In this document: positions 29,296-37,672 of the stretch, in pieces
Layout of the letters: every line of letters begins with the position of its first letter
How positions within the stretch are numbered: the first letter of the stretch is position 1
Origin: Cellulophaga lytica DSM 7489
GTDB lineage: Bacteria > Bacteroidota > Bacteroidia > Flavobacteriales > Flavobacteriaceae
Direction of reading: 5' to 3'
DNA: 64,000 nucleotides
Assembly: GCF_000190595.1 (NCBI RefSeq)
Contig: NC_015167.1
Location: forward strand, 322,501 to 386,500
Translations under genes and position numbers: made by a program
Notes under the pieces: generated by a model
The model's database searches: none
What the model saw: only the letters and a program-made list of their open reading frames with translations
Told to the model about the DNA's origin: nothing

Positions 29296-30459
29296 TTATT
29301 TACTTGCAAATAGTTTTACATCTTCTTCTGTAACTTCTTGTCCGCCTAAAATAATTAATCGTTCTACAACATTGCGTAGCTCTCTAATGTTTCCTGTCCA
29401 ATCATAACTTTTTAACAATGAAACTGCTTTATCAGAAAATACTTTTTTAGCCGTTCCTTGCTCTTTACTTATTTTATCTGCAAAATATGTTATTAACAAA
29501 GGAATATCTTCTCTTCTGTCATTTAAAGCAGGTACTTTTATAAGTATAACAGCTAGTCTATGGTATAAATCTTCTCTAAAATTACCCTCTGCTATTTCCT
29601 TTTTTAGGTCTTTGTTAGTAGCTGCTACTACTCTAACATCTACTTTTATATCTTTATCTGTACCAACTCTAGATATTTTACTTTCTTGTAAAGCACGTAA
29701 TACTTTTGCTTGCGCAGACAAACTCATATCACCTATTTCATCTAAAAAAATAGTTCCTTTATTAGCCGCTTCAAACTTACCTGCTCTATCTTTAACTGCA
29801 GATGTAAAAGCACCTTTAACATGACCAAAAAGTTCACTCTCTATCAACTCTGACGGTATTGCGGCACAGTTTACCTCTATAAATGGTGCTTTGCTACGCG
29901 GACTTTTTTCATGCAACCAATGCGCAACTAGCTCTTTACCGGTACCATTAGACCCCGTAATTAAAACACGTGCATCTGTAGGAGCTACTTTTTCTATCAT
30001 ATCTTTAATTAAAGATATACCCTCACTCTCCCCTATCATTTGGTAATTTTTACTAACCTTTTTCTTAAGTTTAGTATTTTCTACAACTAAATTTTTACGA
30101 TCTAATGCATTACGTACTGTTGTTAGCAACCTATTTAAGTCTGGCGGTTTAGATATATAATCAAAAGCACCTAAACGCATTGTGTTTACTGCAGTATCTA
30201 AATCTCCGTGACCAGAAATCATTATAAAAGCCAATTCTGGTTTTAATTTACGCGCAGCTTCTAATACCTCTACGCCATCCATTTTTGGCATTTTAATATC
30301 ACACAAAACTAAATCGTAATCGTTTTTTTTAATAGCATCTATACCTTTTAAACCGTCTTCTGCCTCTTCAACATTATAAGTATCACTTTCTTCTGATAAA
30401 ATTTTTACCAAAACCCTGCGTATTGCAGCTTCATCTTCTATTACTAATATTTTTGACAT
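29296..30459 (-). CDS. Sigma-54-type response regulator lacking a DNA-binding domain
   Basis: The 387-residue product has an NtrC-like receiver (EDEAAIRR, phosphoacceptor Asp in VLCDIKMPKMDG ~residue 54, Lys in SKPPD ~104) and a central AAA+ sigma-54 interaction domain (~140-370). Walker A is GSNGTGKE, Walker B FLDEIGDM, and the sensor regions VRVVAATN and NIRELRNVVERL are present. Two oddities: the sigma-54 contact loop reads GAFTSA instead of GAFTGA, and the protein ends just after the AAA+ domain with no Fis-type HTH. It may act from solution or regulate another activator. The partner kinase is not adjacent. An outer-membrane gene lies directly upstream on the same strand. Confidence 0.88.
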   Translation of the reverse strand: MSKILVIEDEAAIRRVLVKILSEESDTYNVEEAEDGLKGIDAIKKNDYDLVLCDIKMPKMDGVEVLEAARKLKPELAFIMISGHGDLDTAVNTMRLGAFDYISKPPDLNRLLTTVRNALDRKNLVVENTKLKKKVSKNYQMIGESEGISLIKDMIEKVAPTDARVLITGSNGTGKELVAHWLHEKSPRSKAPFIEVNCAAIPSELIESELFGHVKGAFTSAVKDRAGKFEAANKGTIFLDEIGDMSLSAQAKVLRALQESKISRVGTDKDIKVDVRVVAATNKDLKKEIAEGNFREDLYHRLAVILIKVPALNDRREDIPLLITYFADKISKEQGTAKKVFSDKAVSLLKSYDWTGNIRELRNVVERLIILGGQEVTEEDVKLFASK

Positions 30460-30468
30460 ATACGTGTT

Positions 30469-31335
30469 TTAAAAAATTCCTATTTTAAATCCTGTTTTAA
30501 AATATACATTTCCATCGTCATATAACGAATATACGCTTTTTCTTTCTTCATCTCTTAACAAACCTCTTTGTGATAAGGTGTGCCCTGCCAATGCATAAAA
30601 AGATATATTTTTATTAATGTTATACTGATAACCAAAAGCACCTACAACAACAGATAAAGATAAACCAGATCCTAAATCATTATCTGGCAAAGCAATATCA
30701 TTTTGTACATTTACAAAATAACCATCCAATAATAATGCCGTTTTAAAAGTATGGTGCTGTTTTAAGTGGTATTTAAACTCCATTCTGGGTACACCAATCA
30801 TATATGACCAGTTAGGATGAAACTTTTTGTAATAACTTATTATAGGTAAAGGAACATCAAACCCAGTGGCATTGTTATAAGACAACCCCAATATTAATCT
30901 TGTAGGTTTTTCTTTTTTCATATCTGCCTTAATAGTTAAAACAGAATAATTTAAATTAAAATCTTCCTTTTGTACTCCATCAATAAAGTTTGATGCCAAC
31001 CTTGGTGTAAGCAATCCTACAAAAGTCCACTTATCATTAAGCATATGCGCGTATCCTAAATTAAGATCTACAATTCTTAATTTTTCAAGTTCATTATCAT
31101 CAAACTCATAAATACTATCGTTTGCAAAGTCTATAATACCATACTCTGCACCAGCTATTATATAATTTTTATCATTTAATTTGATAGGTAAATTTGCCAA
31201 AAAACGAAATCTAGATATACTTCTAGATGACTTTTTTTTTGGCAACGTAGTGTACTCTATTCTAACAATGTCTGAGCTTTGAGACCAAACAAATTGTATC
31301 ATTAGAAAAAAACAAACTCCTAAAAGTTTTTTCAT
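30469..31335 (-). CDS. DUF6268 family outer-membrane beta-barrel protein
   Basis: The 288-residue product starts at the ATG at 31335, which yields a good signal peptide (MKKLLGVCFFLMIQFVWSQ). The 35-residue upstream extension would overlap the mscS-like gene and bury the signal. The mature protein has alternating beta-strand patterns and many aromatic strand ends, consistent with a small barrel of the DUF6268 type. Function unknown. It follows the MscS gene by about 35 bases and precedes the sigma-54 regulator by 10 bases, so the three may be one transcript. Confidence 0.8.
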   Translation of the reverse strand: MKKLLGVCFFLMIQFVWSQSSDIVRIEYTTLPKKKSSRSISRFRFLANLPIKLNDKNYIIAGAEYGIIDFANDSIYEFDDNELEKLRIVDLNLGYAHMLNDKWTFVGLLTPRLASNFIDGVQKEDFNLNYSVLTIKADMKKEKPTRLILGLSYNNATGFDVPLPIISYYKKFHPNWSYMIGVPRMEFKYHLKQHHTFKTALLLDGYFVNVQNDIALPDNDLGSGLSLSVVVGAFGYQYNINKNISFYALAGHTLSQRGLLRDEERKSVYSLYDDGNVYFKTGFKIGIF

Positions 31336-31369
31336 ATGCAAACAAATATATGCGTAATTCTTAACTAAA

Positions 31370-32215
31370 TTATTTACTAATAATATGAATATCTCTTTGA
31401 GGGAAAGGAATAGATATATTGTTTTCTCTAAAAGCTGCATCTATTAAAAAACGCAGATCACTTTTAATTCTAGGGTCTCCGTAGCTATCATTTGTATAAT
31501 AATTTATAGAAAACATAAGTGCCGAATCTCCAAAGTCCTCAAACAACACAAATGGTTTTGGATTTTTTAAAATCCCTTTTTTAGTATCTATAATTTCTAA
31601 TAATAATTTAGAAACCAACTCTACATCACTACCATAAGCAACACCAACTTTAACATTTTCTCTTGTAGTTTTATGGTTTTGTGTATAGTTGTAAATACTA
31701 TCTGTTAAAAATTTGTGGTTTGGTATTACAATAACCTTATCATCTCTGGTTAAAGCTCTTGTGGTTCTTAACCTGGTTTCAAAAACTCTCCCCACTTTAC
31801 CTTCTACTTCTATAATATCTCCTATATGTAAACTTTGGTCTAAAATAATTAATATTCCAGAAATTATATCCTGAAAAAGATATTGTAAAGCAAAACCTAA
31901 ACCAACAAATAAAGCTGCAGAAGCTGTTAACAACACTGTTAAATCTACCCCAGAAGAATGCAACACTGTAATTACCGCTAGTATGTATAAAAAGTACTTT
32001 AAGAAACTAAAAATGCTTAAAAACTTATTTTTATCATCTTGCGGGAGCTTAGCAATTACAATTTTATGTATTAATTTTAAAAGATAGGTAACAACAACAA
32101 GTACAATTATTATAATAAATAATGTCCCAATAGTGATGTCTACTTTATCACTATCTACCAATTTATAAGACATAAAATCCATTATGTACTTAAATATATC
32201 TTTTAAATCTTTCAT
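31370..32215 (-). CDS. MscS-family mechanosensitive channel (first of two)
   Basis: The 281-residue product has an N-terminal membrane part with three hydrophobic segments (~residues 25-110), including the pore-lining TASAALFVGLGFALQYLFQDIISGILII. It then has the MscS beta domain (GDIIEVEGKVGRVFETRLRTTRALTRDDKVIVIPNHKFL) and a C-terminal alpha/beta domain. It forms heptameric channels that open under membrane tension during osmotic downshift. A second, divergent MscS homologue lies at 47557-48390. It follows the ABC permease gene by one base. Confidence 0.92.
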   Translation of the reverse strand: MKDLKDIFKYIMDFMSYKLVDSDKVDITIGTLFIIIIVLVVVTYLLKLIHKIVIAKLPQDDKNKFLSIFSFLKYFLYILAVITVLHSSGVDLTVLLTASAALFVGLGFALQYLFQDIISGILIILDQSLHIGDIIEVEGKVGRVFETRLRTTRALTRDDKVIVIPNHKFLTDSIYNYTQNHKTTRENVKVGVAYGSDVELVSKLLLEIIDTKKGILKNPKPFVLFEDFGDSALMFSINYYTNDSYGDPRIKSDLRFLIDAAFRENNISIPFPQRDIHIISK

Positions 32216-32216
32216 A

Positions 32217-33554
32217 CTAATATTTTAACCACTTGTACAAGTCTTTGTAGCTTGGTTTTTTACCATACATTAATATCCCTATTCTATAAATTTTAGCAGC
32301 TAACCAAACTATAGACAAAAATGTTACTATTAACAAAGCTATAGAAACTACCAATTGCCATATTGGCACACCACCTTCTCCTATACCAGAAGACAAACGC
32401 ATTAGCATTACTATTGGCGACGTTAACGGAAATAAAGAAAAACCTACTGCCACTGGGCCGTGAGGATTACTAAACACCGATATAAAACCAACATAAATTG
32501 CTAGCATTAGCGGAGATATTACTGGCAACATAAACTGCTGTGTGTCTGTTTCATTATCTACAGCAGCACCAATTGCAGCATATATAGAACTGTATATTAA
32601 ATATCCTAAAACAAAATATACCAAGAAAAAACTAAATAAAGAAACCCAAGGTATTTGCACAAACATATCTGCATATTTTTGCATATCATTTGGCATACTA
32701 CTGTTTGCCATTTGCATAGCCTGAGCCTGTGGCAAATTAGCACCTCCGTTTTGCAAAGCACCAACATCTAAATCAAACACTAAAAAAACAATTAAAAACA
32801 ATAGTGAACCAGACACCACCCAAATTATAAACTGAGTTACACCTGCTAAAGAGGTTCCTATTATTTTACCCATCATTAACTGAAAAGGTTTAACCGATGA
32901 AATAATAACCTCTATTACTCTACTTGTCTTTTCTTCAATAACACTACGCATTACAAAACTACCGTATATAATAATAAACATCATTATTAAATACCCAAAG
33001 CCACCACCAATTATAGCGTTAAGCTCATTTAACCCTTTTAAATTTTCTTTACCTTGAAAAGTAGCCGTGTGTATAGAAAAGTTTTTACTAATAGCACTAT
33101 ATTGCTCTTGCGAAACCCCTAATTGCTCTAATCTTTTTTGTTTAAGACGGTACTGAAAAATATCTTCTAAATCATCTAAAAAACCATCTGTAGGAGACTC
33201 TTTAGAAAAAAAGTAAGCTGAATTAGCAACCTCTTCTAACGTATTGCCATTTGGTATAAACACCAAACCATAATACCCAAGTTGCTCTGTAGAGTCTTTT
33301 GCTTGTTCTAAACTTAGATTTTTTAAACGTACAACAGATGTACTTTCTGTGTTGTTAAAATCTTCAGTAAAAAAGCTACTTTCGTTTAAAACTGTAATTA
33401 CTCTTTTATCACTGTCATTTAGCATAGCCAAATACAATACCAAAGCAACCATACCTACCATTAAAATAGGACTTAAAAAAGTCATTATTATAAACGACTT
33501 ATTTTTTACTTTAGCTAAATACTCCCTTTTTATAATTAAGCCTAATTTACCCAC
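32217..33554 (-). CDS. ABC transporter permease (NatB/YhaP-like exporter)
   Basis: The 445-residue product has a first membrane segment near residues 20-40 (IMTFLSPILMVGMVALVLYLAM), a ~140-residue extracytoplasmic region, then five or so membrane segments from ~185 onward, including MRSVIEEKTSRVIEVIISSVKPFQLMMGKIIG, the ABC2 family coupling region. It starts with GTG whose G is the last base of the TAG stop of the ATPase gene, so translation is coupled. With the ATPase it forms an export system of the Na+-efflux/NatAB type; the cargo is unknown. Confidence 0.9.
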   Translation of the reverse strand: MGKLGLIIKREYLAKVKNKSFIIMTFLSPILMVGMVALVLYLAMLNDSDKRVITVLNESSFFTEDFNNTESTSVVRLKNLSLEQAKDSTEQLGYYGLVFIPNGNTLEEVANSAYFFSKESPTDGFLDDLEDIFQYRLKQKRLEQLGVSQEQYSAISKNFSIHTATFQGKENLKGLNELNAIIGGGFGYLIMMFIIIYGSFVMRSVIEEKTSRVIEVIISSVKPFQLMMGKIIGTSLAGVTQFIIWVVSGSLLFLIVFLVFDLDVGALQNGGANLPQAQAMQMANSSMPNDMQKYADMFVQIPWVSLFSFFLVYFVLGYLIYSSIYAAIGAAVDNETDTQQFMLPVISPLMLAIYVGFISVFSNPHGPVAVGFSLFPLTSPIVMLMRLSSGIGEGGVPIWQLVVSIALLIVTFLSIVWLAAKIYRIGILMYGKKPSYKDLYKWLKY

Positions 33555-34483
33555 TACTTTGTTTTGCTTTTTACGGTTTGTATAAAAATATCGTTTGCAG
33601 ACGGTATAGTTTCTACAAAGTGGTTTACTTTTCCTTTTTCTGATAAATACCCTAATAACGCACCAGTATCATTAGAAGGCAGTTGTATTTTAAAATTTAA
33701 CTGTTCATCTTGTACGTTGTATGATGGTGTCCAGATTTTATGTTTTTCTTCTAACTTTTTTAAAACATCATTTTCATTAGTCACTTGCAGACCTACATTA
33801 AAAATATTGTTTTTATATTCATTTTTAATGTCTGATAATTTGCCGTCTAATATTTTTTCTGACTGATGTATAAGTGCTATATACTCACACAATTCCTCTA
33901 CAGACTCCATACGATGAGTAGAAAATATAATAGAAGCACCTTGTTCTTTTAAATGAAGAATTTCATCTTTAATAATGTTAGCGTTAATAGGATCAAAACC
34001 ACTAAAAGGCTCATCAAAAATTAATAATTTTGGTTGATGAAGTACAGTTACTACAAACTGTATTTTTTGCGCCATACCTTTAGATAATTCTTGCACTTTT
34101 TTATTCCACCAATCTCCTATATCTAACCTATCAAACCAATATTTAAGTCGTTTTGTTGCCTCTGCTTTAGATAAGCCTTTTAACTGAGCCAAATACAAAG
34201 CTTGCTCACCAACCTTCATACTTTTATACAAACCCCTTTCTTCAGGCAAATAACCAATAGTAGCAATATGTTCAGGTTTTAAAGGTTCACCATCAAAAAA
34301 AACAGCTCCCGTATCTGGAAAGGTAATCTGATTTATAATACGTATTAGCGTAGTTTTTCCTGCGCCATTTGGCCCTAGCAGACCATATATACAATTCTTA
34401 GGAATTTCTAAGGAAACATTGTTTAGGGCTGTGTGGTCTCCAAATTTTTTAGAAACACCTTTTGCCGCCAAAATAGTATTCAT
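33554..34483 (-). CDS. ABC transporter ATP-binding protein
   Basis: A 309-residue ATPase. I take the start at 34483 (MNTILAAKGVSKKF), because the 18 residues upstream of it in the same frame are not typical of the family. Walker A is LGPNGAGKTT (~residues 38-47), the signature is LSKGMAQKIQ (~132), Walker B is LLIFDEPFSGFD (~152-163) and the switch His is in STHRME. A ~90-residue C-terminal extension follows, as in NatA-type exporters. It pairs with the permease encoded immediately downstream, with a one-base overlap. Confidence 0.93.
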   Translation of the reverse strand: MNTILAAKGVSKKFGDHTALNNVSLEIPKNCIYGLLGPNGAGKTTLIRIINQITFPDTGAVFFDGEPLKPEHIATIGYLPEERGLYKSMKVGEQALYLAQLKGLSKAEATKRLKYWFDRLDIGDWWNKKVQELSKGMAQKIQFVVTVLHQPKLLIFDEPFSGFDPINANIIKDEILHLKEQGASIIFSTHRMESVEELCEYIALIHQSEKILDGKLSDIKNEYKNNIFNVGLQVTNENDVLKKLEEKHKIWTPSYNVQDEQLNFKIQLPSNDTGALLGYLSEKGKVNHFVETIPSANDIFIQTVKSKTK

Positions 34484-34521
34484 TTTCACAATTTTTTCAA
34501 AGATAGATAAATGGTAGCATA

Positions 34522-34558
34522 TAAAAATAAAACCCACCCTTATTTACATAAGGATGGG
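34522..34558 (-). terminator. Terminator of the grpE-dnaJ operon
   Basis: On the minus strand CCCATCCTTATG / CATA-free arm AAGGGTGGG forms a hairpin (34533-34558) followed by TTTTATTTT, about 45 bases after the dnaJ stop and before the ABC ATPase start. Confidence 0.75.
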
Positions 34559-34604
34559 AAAAAAAATGAGCAGCAACAAGTACTGCCCAGTATTTTAAAT
34601 ATGC

Positions 34605-35726
34605 TTAAGAGAACATATCTTTTACTTTCTCAAAAAAAGATTTGTCTGATTTTTCAGGCTGAGGAGTAAAGTTTTCACTATCTCTCATACGCTCAAAAAA
34701 CTCTCTTTGCTCTTTATTTAACCCTTTTGGTGTCCAAACATTTACGTGTACTAAAAGGTCTCCGCTACCATAGCCATTTAGACTTGTAATACCTTTACCT
34801 CTTAAGCGTAAAATTTTACCAGATTGTATACCTTCTTCTAGCTTTATACGCACTTTACCACCAACAGCATCAATCTCTTTAGAAGTACCCAAAACTGCTT
34901 CAGGAATACTTATGTATAAATCATAATGCAAGTTATCTCCTTCTCTTTTTAAAGTGCTGTGTTCTTCAGTCTCTATAAGTACAATAAGGTCTCCGTTTAC
35001 ACCGTTACCAGGAGCACTATTACCTTTACCAGGTACTTTTAACTGCATACCATCTTCTACACCACCAGGTATTTTAATAGATACCGTTTCTTCTTTTGCA
35101 ATTAAACCTTGTGCATCTGCACCAGCTGGTTTTTTATCTATAATTTGACCACTACCACCACAAGTGCTACAAGTAGCAGAAGTTTGCATTCTTCCTAAAA
35201 TAGTATTTGCAATTTTAGTAACCTGACCAGAGCCGTTACACGTAGTACACGTGTTATATGTAACACCGTCTGCTTGTACCTTACGTTTAACTTTAACCTT
35301 TTTTTCTACGCCATTAGCCACTTCTTCTAAAGTTAACTTAACTCTAATTCTTAAATTAGAACCTTTAACTCTACGTTGGCCGCCTCCGCCAAAACCGCCA
35401 AAGCCGCCACTAAAGCCGCCTCCGCCAAAGATATCTCCAAACTGACTAAAGATATCATCCATATTCATACCGCCGAAGCCGCCGCCGCCACCGCCAGCAC
35501 CACCTTCAAAGGCTGCGTGACCGTATTGATCATATCTTGCTTTTTTATCAGGATCACTTAAAATTTCATATGCTTCTGCTGCTTTTTTAAACATCTCCTC
35601 TGCTTTAGCATCACCAGGATTTTTATCTGGATGAAATTCTATAGCCTTTTTACGGTATGCTTTTTTTATTTCTGCTGCAGTTGCATTTTTAGTAATGCCT
35701 AATATGCTGTAAAAATCTTCTTTCAT
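34605..35726 (-). CDS. dnaJ: Chaperone protein DnaJ
   Basis: A 373-residue Hsp40 co-chaperone that stimulates DnaK ATPase and delivers substrates. The J domain has FHPDKNPGD with the HPD motif (~residues 32-34), then a Gly/Phe-rich region (~70-115) with many GG repeats. The zinc region has only two CxxCxGxG motifs, CTTCNGSG and CSTCGGSG, where classical DnaJ has four; the space of the others is filled by KKPAGADAQG. Substrate-binding domains follow. I believe this short zinc region is shared by other flavobacterial DnaJ. It lies 9 bases after grpE in one operon. Confidence 0.96.
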   Translation of the reverse strand: MKEDFYSILGITKNATAAEIKKAYRKKAIEFHPDKNPGDAKAEEMFKKAAEAYEILSDPDKKARYDQYGHAAFEGGAGGGGGGFGGMNMDDIFSQFGDIFGGGGFSGGFGGFGGGGQRRVKGSNLRIRVKLTLEEVANGVEKKVKVKRKVQADGVTYNTCTTCNGSGQVTKIANTILGRMQTSATCSTCGGSGQIIDKKPAGADAQGLIAKEETVSIKIPGGVEDGMQLKVPGKGNSAPGNGVNGDLIVLIETEEHSTLKREGDNLHYDLYISIPEAVLGTSKEIDAVGGKVRIKLEEGIQSGKILRLRGKGITSLNGYGSGDLLVHVNVWTPKGLNKEQREFFERMRDSENFTPQPEKSDKSFFEKVKDMFS

Positions 35727-35735
35727 TTTTTATTT

Positions 35736-36296
35736 TTAGTTCCCAACAACAACTTTTGGGTGACGAATAATTTTATCTCCTAACGTAAATCCTTTTTCTA
35801 TTACGTCTATAATTTTCCCTTTTAACTTTTCATCAGGGGCAGGTATTTGCGTAATAGCTTCGTGTACGTCAGCATCAAACGCGTCACCTTGTACTACTTC
35901 TATTTCTAATAATCCTTTTCCTTTTAAAGTCTCTTTAAATTTATTTTGTATAAGCTCTACACCGGTAACTAGCTCTTTATCTTCAGACTTAGAAATTTCT
36001 TTCATAGCTCTGTCAAAATCATCCATAACCGGAAGCATAGACACTATAACTTCTTGACCTGCTGTTTTAAACAAGTCCATACGTTCTTTAGATGTTCTTT
36101 TTTTATAGTTTTCAAACTCAGCAAACAAACGTAAAAACTTATCTTTTTCTTTAGCTAAGTCTTGTTGCAATTGTTCTTCAACAGACAACTCTACCGTTTC
36201 TTCTTCAGTAGTTTCTGTACTTTCCTTAACTTCTTCAGCAGCTTTATTTATTTTTTCTTCTTGTGCTACTTCTTCAGCTTTATCTTTTTTACTCAT
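35736..36296 (-). CDS. grpE: Nucleotide exchange factor GrpE
   Basis: The 186-residue product has an acidic, Lys/Glu-rich disordered N-terminus (~residues 1-45), a long coiled-coil (LQQDLAKEKDKFLRLFAEFENYKKRTSKERMDL) and the C-terminal beta domain with HEAITQIPAPDEKLKGKIIDVIEKGFTLGDKIIRHPKVVVG. It releases ADP from DnaK. First gene of grpE-dnaJ, with a clear promoter upstream overlapping a direct repeat. Confidence 0.96.
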   Translation of the reverse strand: MSKKDKAEEVAQEEKINKAAEEVKESTETTEEETVELSVEEQLQQDLAKEKDKFLRLFAEFENYKKRTSKERMDLFKTAGQEVIVSMLPVMDDFDRAMKEISKSEDKELVTGVELIQNKFKETLKGKGLLEIEVVQGDAFDADVHEAITQIPAPDEKLKGKIIDVIEKGFTLGDKIIRHPKVVVGN

Positions 36297-36333
36297 TATA
36301 TGCTAATGTTTAATATCTTGAAAATTAAGATGG

Positions 36334-36365
36334 CAAAAGTACTGCCATTTCTTTAAAAATGTCAA
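36334..36365 (-). promoter_or_regulatory. Promoter of grpE-dnaJ with overlapping direct repeat
   Basis: On the minus strand TACTTTTG (36334-36341) is the -7 element and TTG (36363-36365) lies 21 bases upstream. Two copies of TGACATTT in tandem cover the -33 region (36356-36371). This places a possible operator exactly where a heat-shock repressor or activator would act. Confidence 0.65.
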
Positions 36366-36394
36366 AATGTCACTAAACTTTATTAAAAATAATA

Positions 36395-37057
36395 TTATAG
36401 CTTGGTTGCTCTAAGCATTTCTCTTTTTCCTGGAGGTCCTGGCAAGCGTTCTACTTTAAAACCAACTGCCAACATTGCACGCCTAACACTACCTTTAGCC
36501 GCATAAGTTACCAACACCCCATTAGTTTGCAATGCGTTGTACATAATACCAAAAATGTTTTCTGTCCAAAGTTCTGGCTGTACCCTAGCTCCAAAAGCAT
36601 CAAAATATATAAGGTTGTATGCTTCTTTATCTGTGATGTCTAAAAAATTTTGCTCTCTTTTTAGCAGGTTAAAATTTGGTAATATGTCTGTTTTAACCTC
36701 CCAATTTACATTGTGCATTTTATTAAATACATCTTCAAAATTAGAAGCATTTAATTGCGCTATATAATTGAGCTCTGCAACTTCTTCTGCTTCTACAGGA
36801 TATGCCTCTACCCCTGTATAATCTATATTTAAATTGCTTTTTGGTGCCTCAATTGCCGTAATTATAGCATTTAGTCCAGTTCCAAAACCAATTTCTAAAA
36901 TAGAAACAGGCTCATCCTTAAATAAAGATAAGCCGTGTTTTATAAATACGTGATAAGCTTCTTGTACTGCCCCGTGTATAGAGTGGTACTGTTCGTTCCA
37001 ATCCTCTATTTGTATGGTTTTAGAACCATCACCTGTTGTTATTATTTTACGTTTCAA
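36395..37057 (-). CDS. mnmD: tRNA U34 methyltransferase MnmD (MnmC1-like)
   Basis: The 220-residue SAM-dependent enzyme methylates 5-aminomethyl-2-thiouridine at the wobble position of tRNA. Motifs: YHSIHGAVQEAYHVFI, the SAM site ILEIGFGTGLNA (~residues 54-65) and YFDAFGARVQPELWTENIF (~152), with GPPGKREMLRA at the end. The oxidoreductase half of bifunctional MnmC is absent, as is usual in Bacteroidota. It lies 4 bases after the DUF4920 gene on the same strand. Confidence 0.93.
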   Translation of the reverse strand: MKRKIITTGDGSKTIQIEDWNEQYHSIHGAVQEAYHVFIKHGLSLFKDEPVSILEIGFGTGLNAIITAIEAPKSNLNIDYTGVEAYPVEAEEVAELNYIAQLNASNFEDVFNKMHNVNWEVKTDILPNFNLLKREQNFLDITDKEAYNLIYFDAFGARVQPELWTENIFGIMYNALQTNGVLVTYAAKGSVRRAMLAVGFKVERLPGPPGKREMLRATKL

Positions 37058-37061
37058 ATAT

Positions 37062-37565
37062 TTACTCTTTTAAAAGCACTCCGTCTGCCTCAAACCTATA
37101 TGTTTTTTTAGGAGTTGTAATTTGTGCTATTTCTTCTTTAGTTGCTCCACCATCTTCTGCATAGTGTTGTTGTTCATCTACAGACATTTGCTCAATAAAA
37201 GCTTTTCCGTTTACTACAACTTCCTTACCAGTTATATCTTTTGGCATAAAAAAGCCATAGTCTTTAAATTTTACCATAGCTTGCTCACCATCTCCTAAAT
37301 CTAACTTCATCCAACAGCCTTTAGACTGACAAACATCTAATACCTTACCTGTAAATTTTGTTGTTACCGTATCTGCAACTGCTAAATTATGGTATACAGA
37401 TGCCATTTCTTTAGTAACTTTAGCATTATCTTTTGTGATTTTTTCACCAAAAGATGCTAATTCTTCTGTTTTTTGCTCAGGTTCCTGAACTACGGTTTCT
37501 TTTTTTGCCTCTTTGCAAGACATAAACAATAAAATTACTACAAGCAAAATGTTAAAACTTTTCAT
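37062..37565 (-). CDS. DUF4920 family lipoprotein
   Basis: The 167-residue product has a lipobox at LLFMSC (Cys17). The conserved core of the family follows: TTKFTGKVLDVCQSKGCWMKLDLGDGEQAMVKFKDYGFFMPKDITGKEVVVNGKAF, which resembles an OB-fold-like domain with a CxxxxCW motif. A C-terminal YRFEADGVLLKE completes it. Function unknown; probably periplasmic, lipid-anchored. It directly precedes mnmD and the two are likely co-transcribed. Confidence 0.85.
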   Translation of the reverse strand: MKSFNILLVVILLFMSCKEAKKETVVQEPEQKTEELASFGEKITKDNAKVTKEMASVYHNLAVADTVTTKFTGKVLDVCQSKGCWMKLDLGDGEQAMVKFKDYGFFMPKDITGKEVVVNGKAFIEQMSVDEQQHYAEDGGATKEEIAQITTPKKTYRFEADGVLLKE

Positions 37566-37672
37566 ATCTGATAAAATTTAGTGATAGATTGCAAATTTGA
37601 ACATTTTTAATCTAAAAAAGAAGCACTAGTACTGATAATTGATTAATTTTATGAACTTAAATTCTGAATACT

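Noticed and set aside
31335-31440. Longer N-terminus for the DUF6268 protein (start at 31440)
   Set aside because: It would overlap the mscS-like gene by 71 bases and hide a clean signal peptide that starts at 31335.
35251-35561. Pro/Lys-rich and Ala/Lys-rich + strand ORFs
   Set aside because: Antisense shadows of the Gly-rich region of dnaJ.
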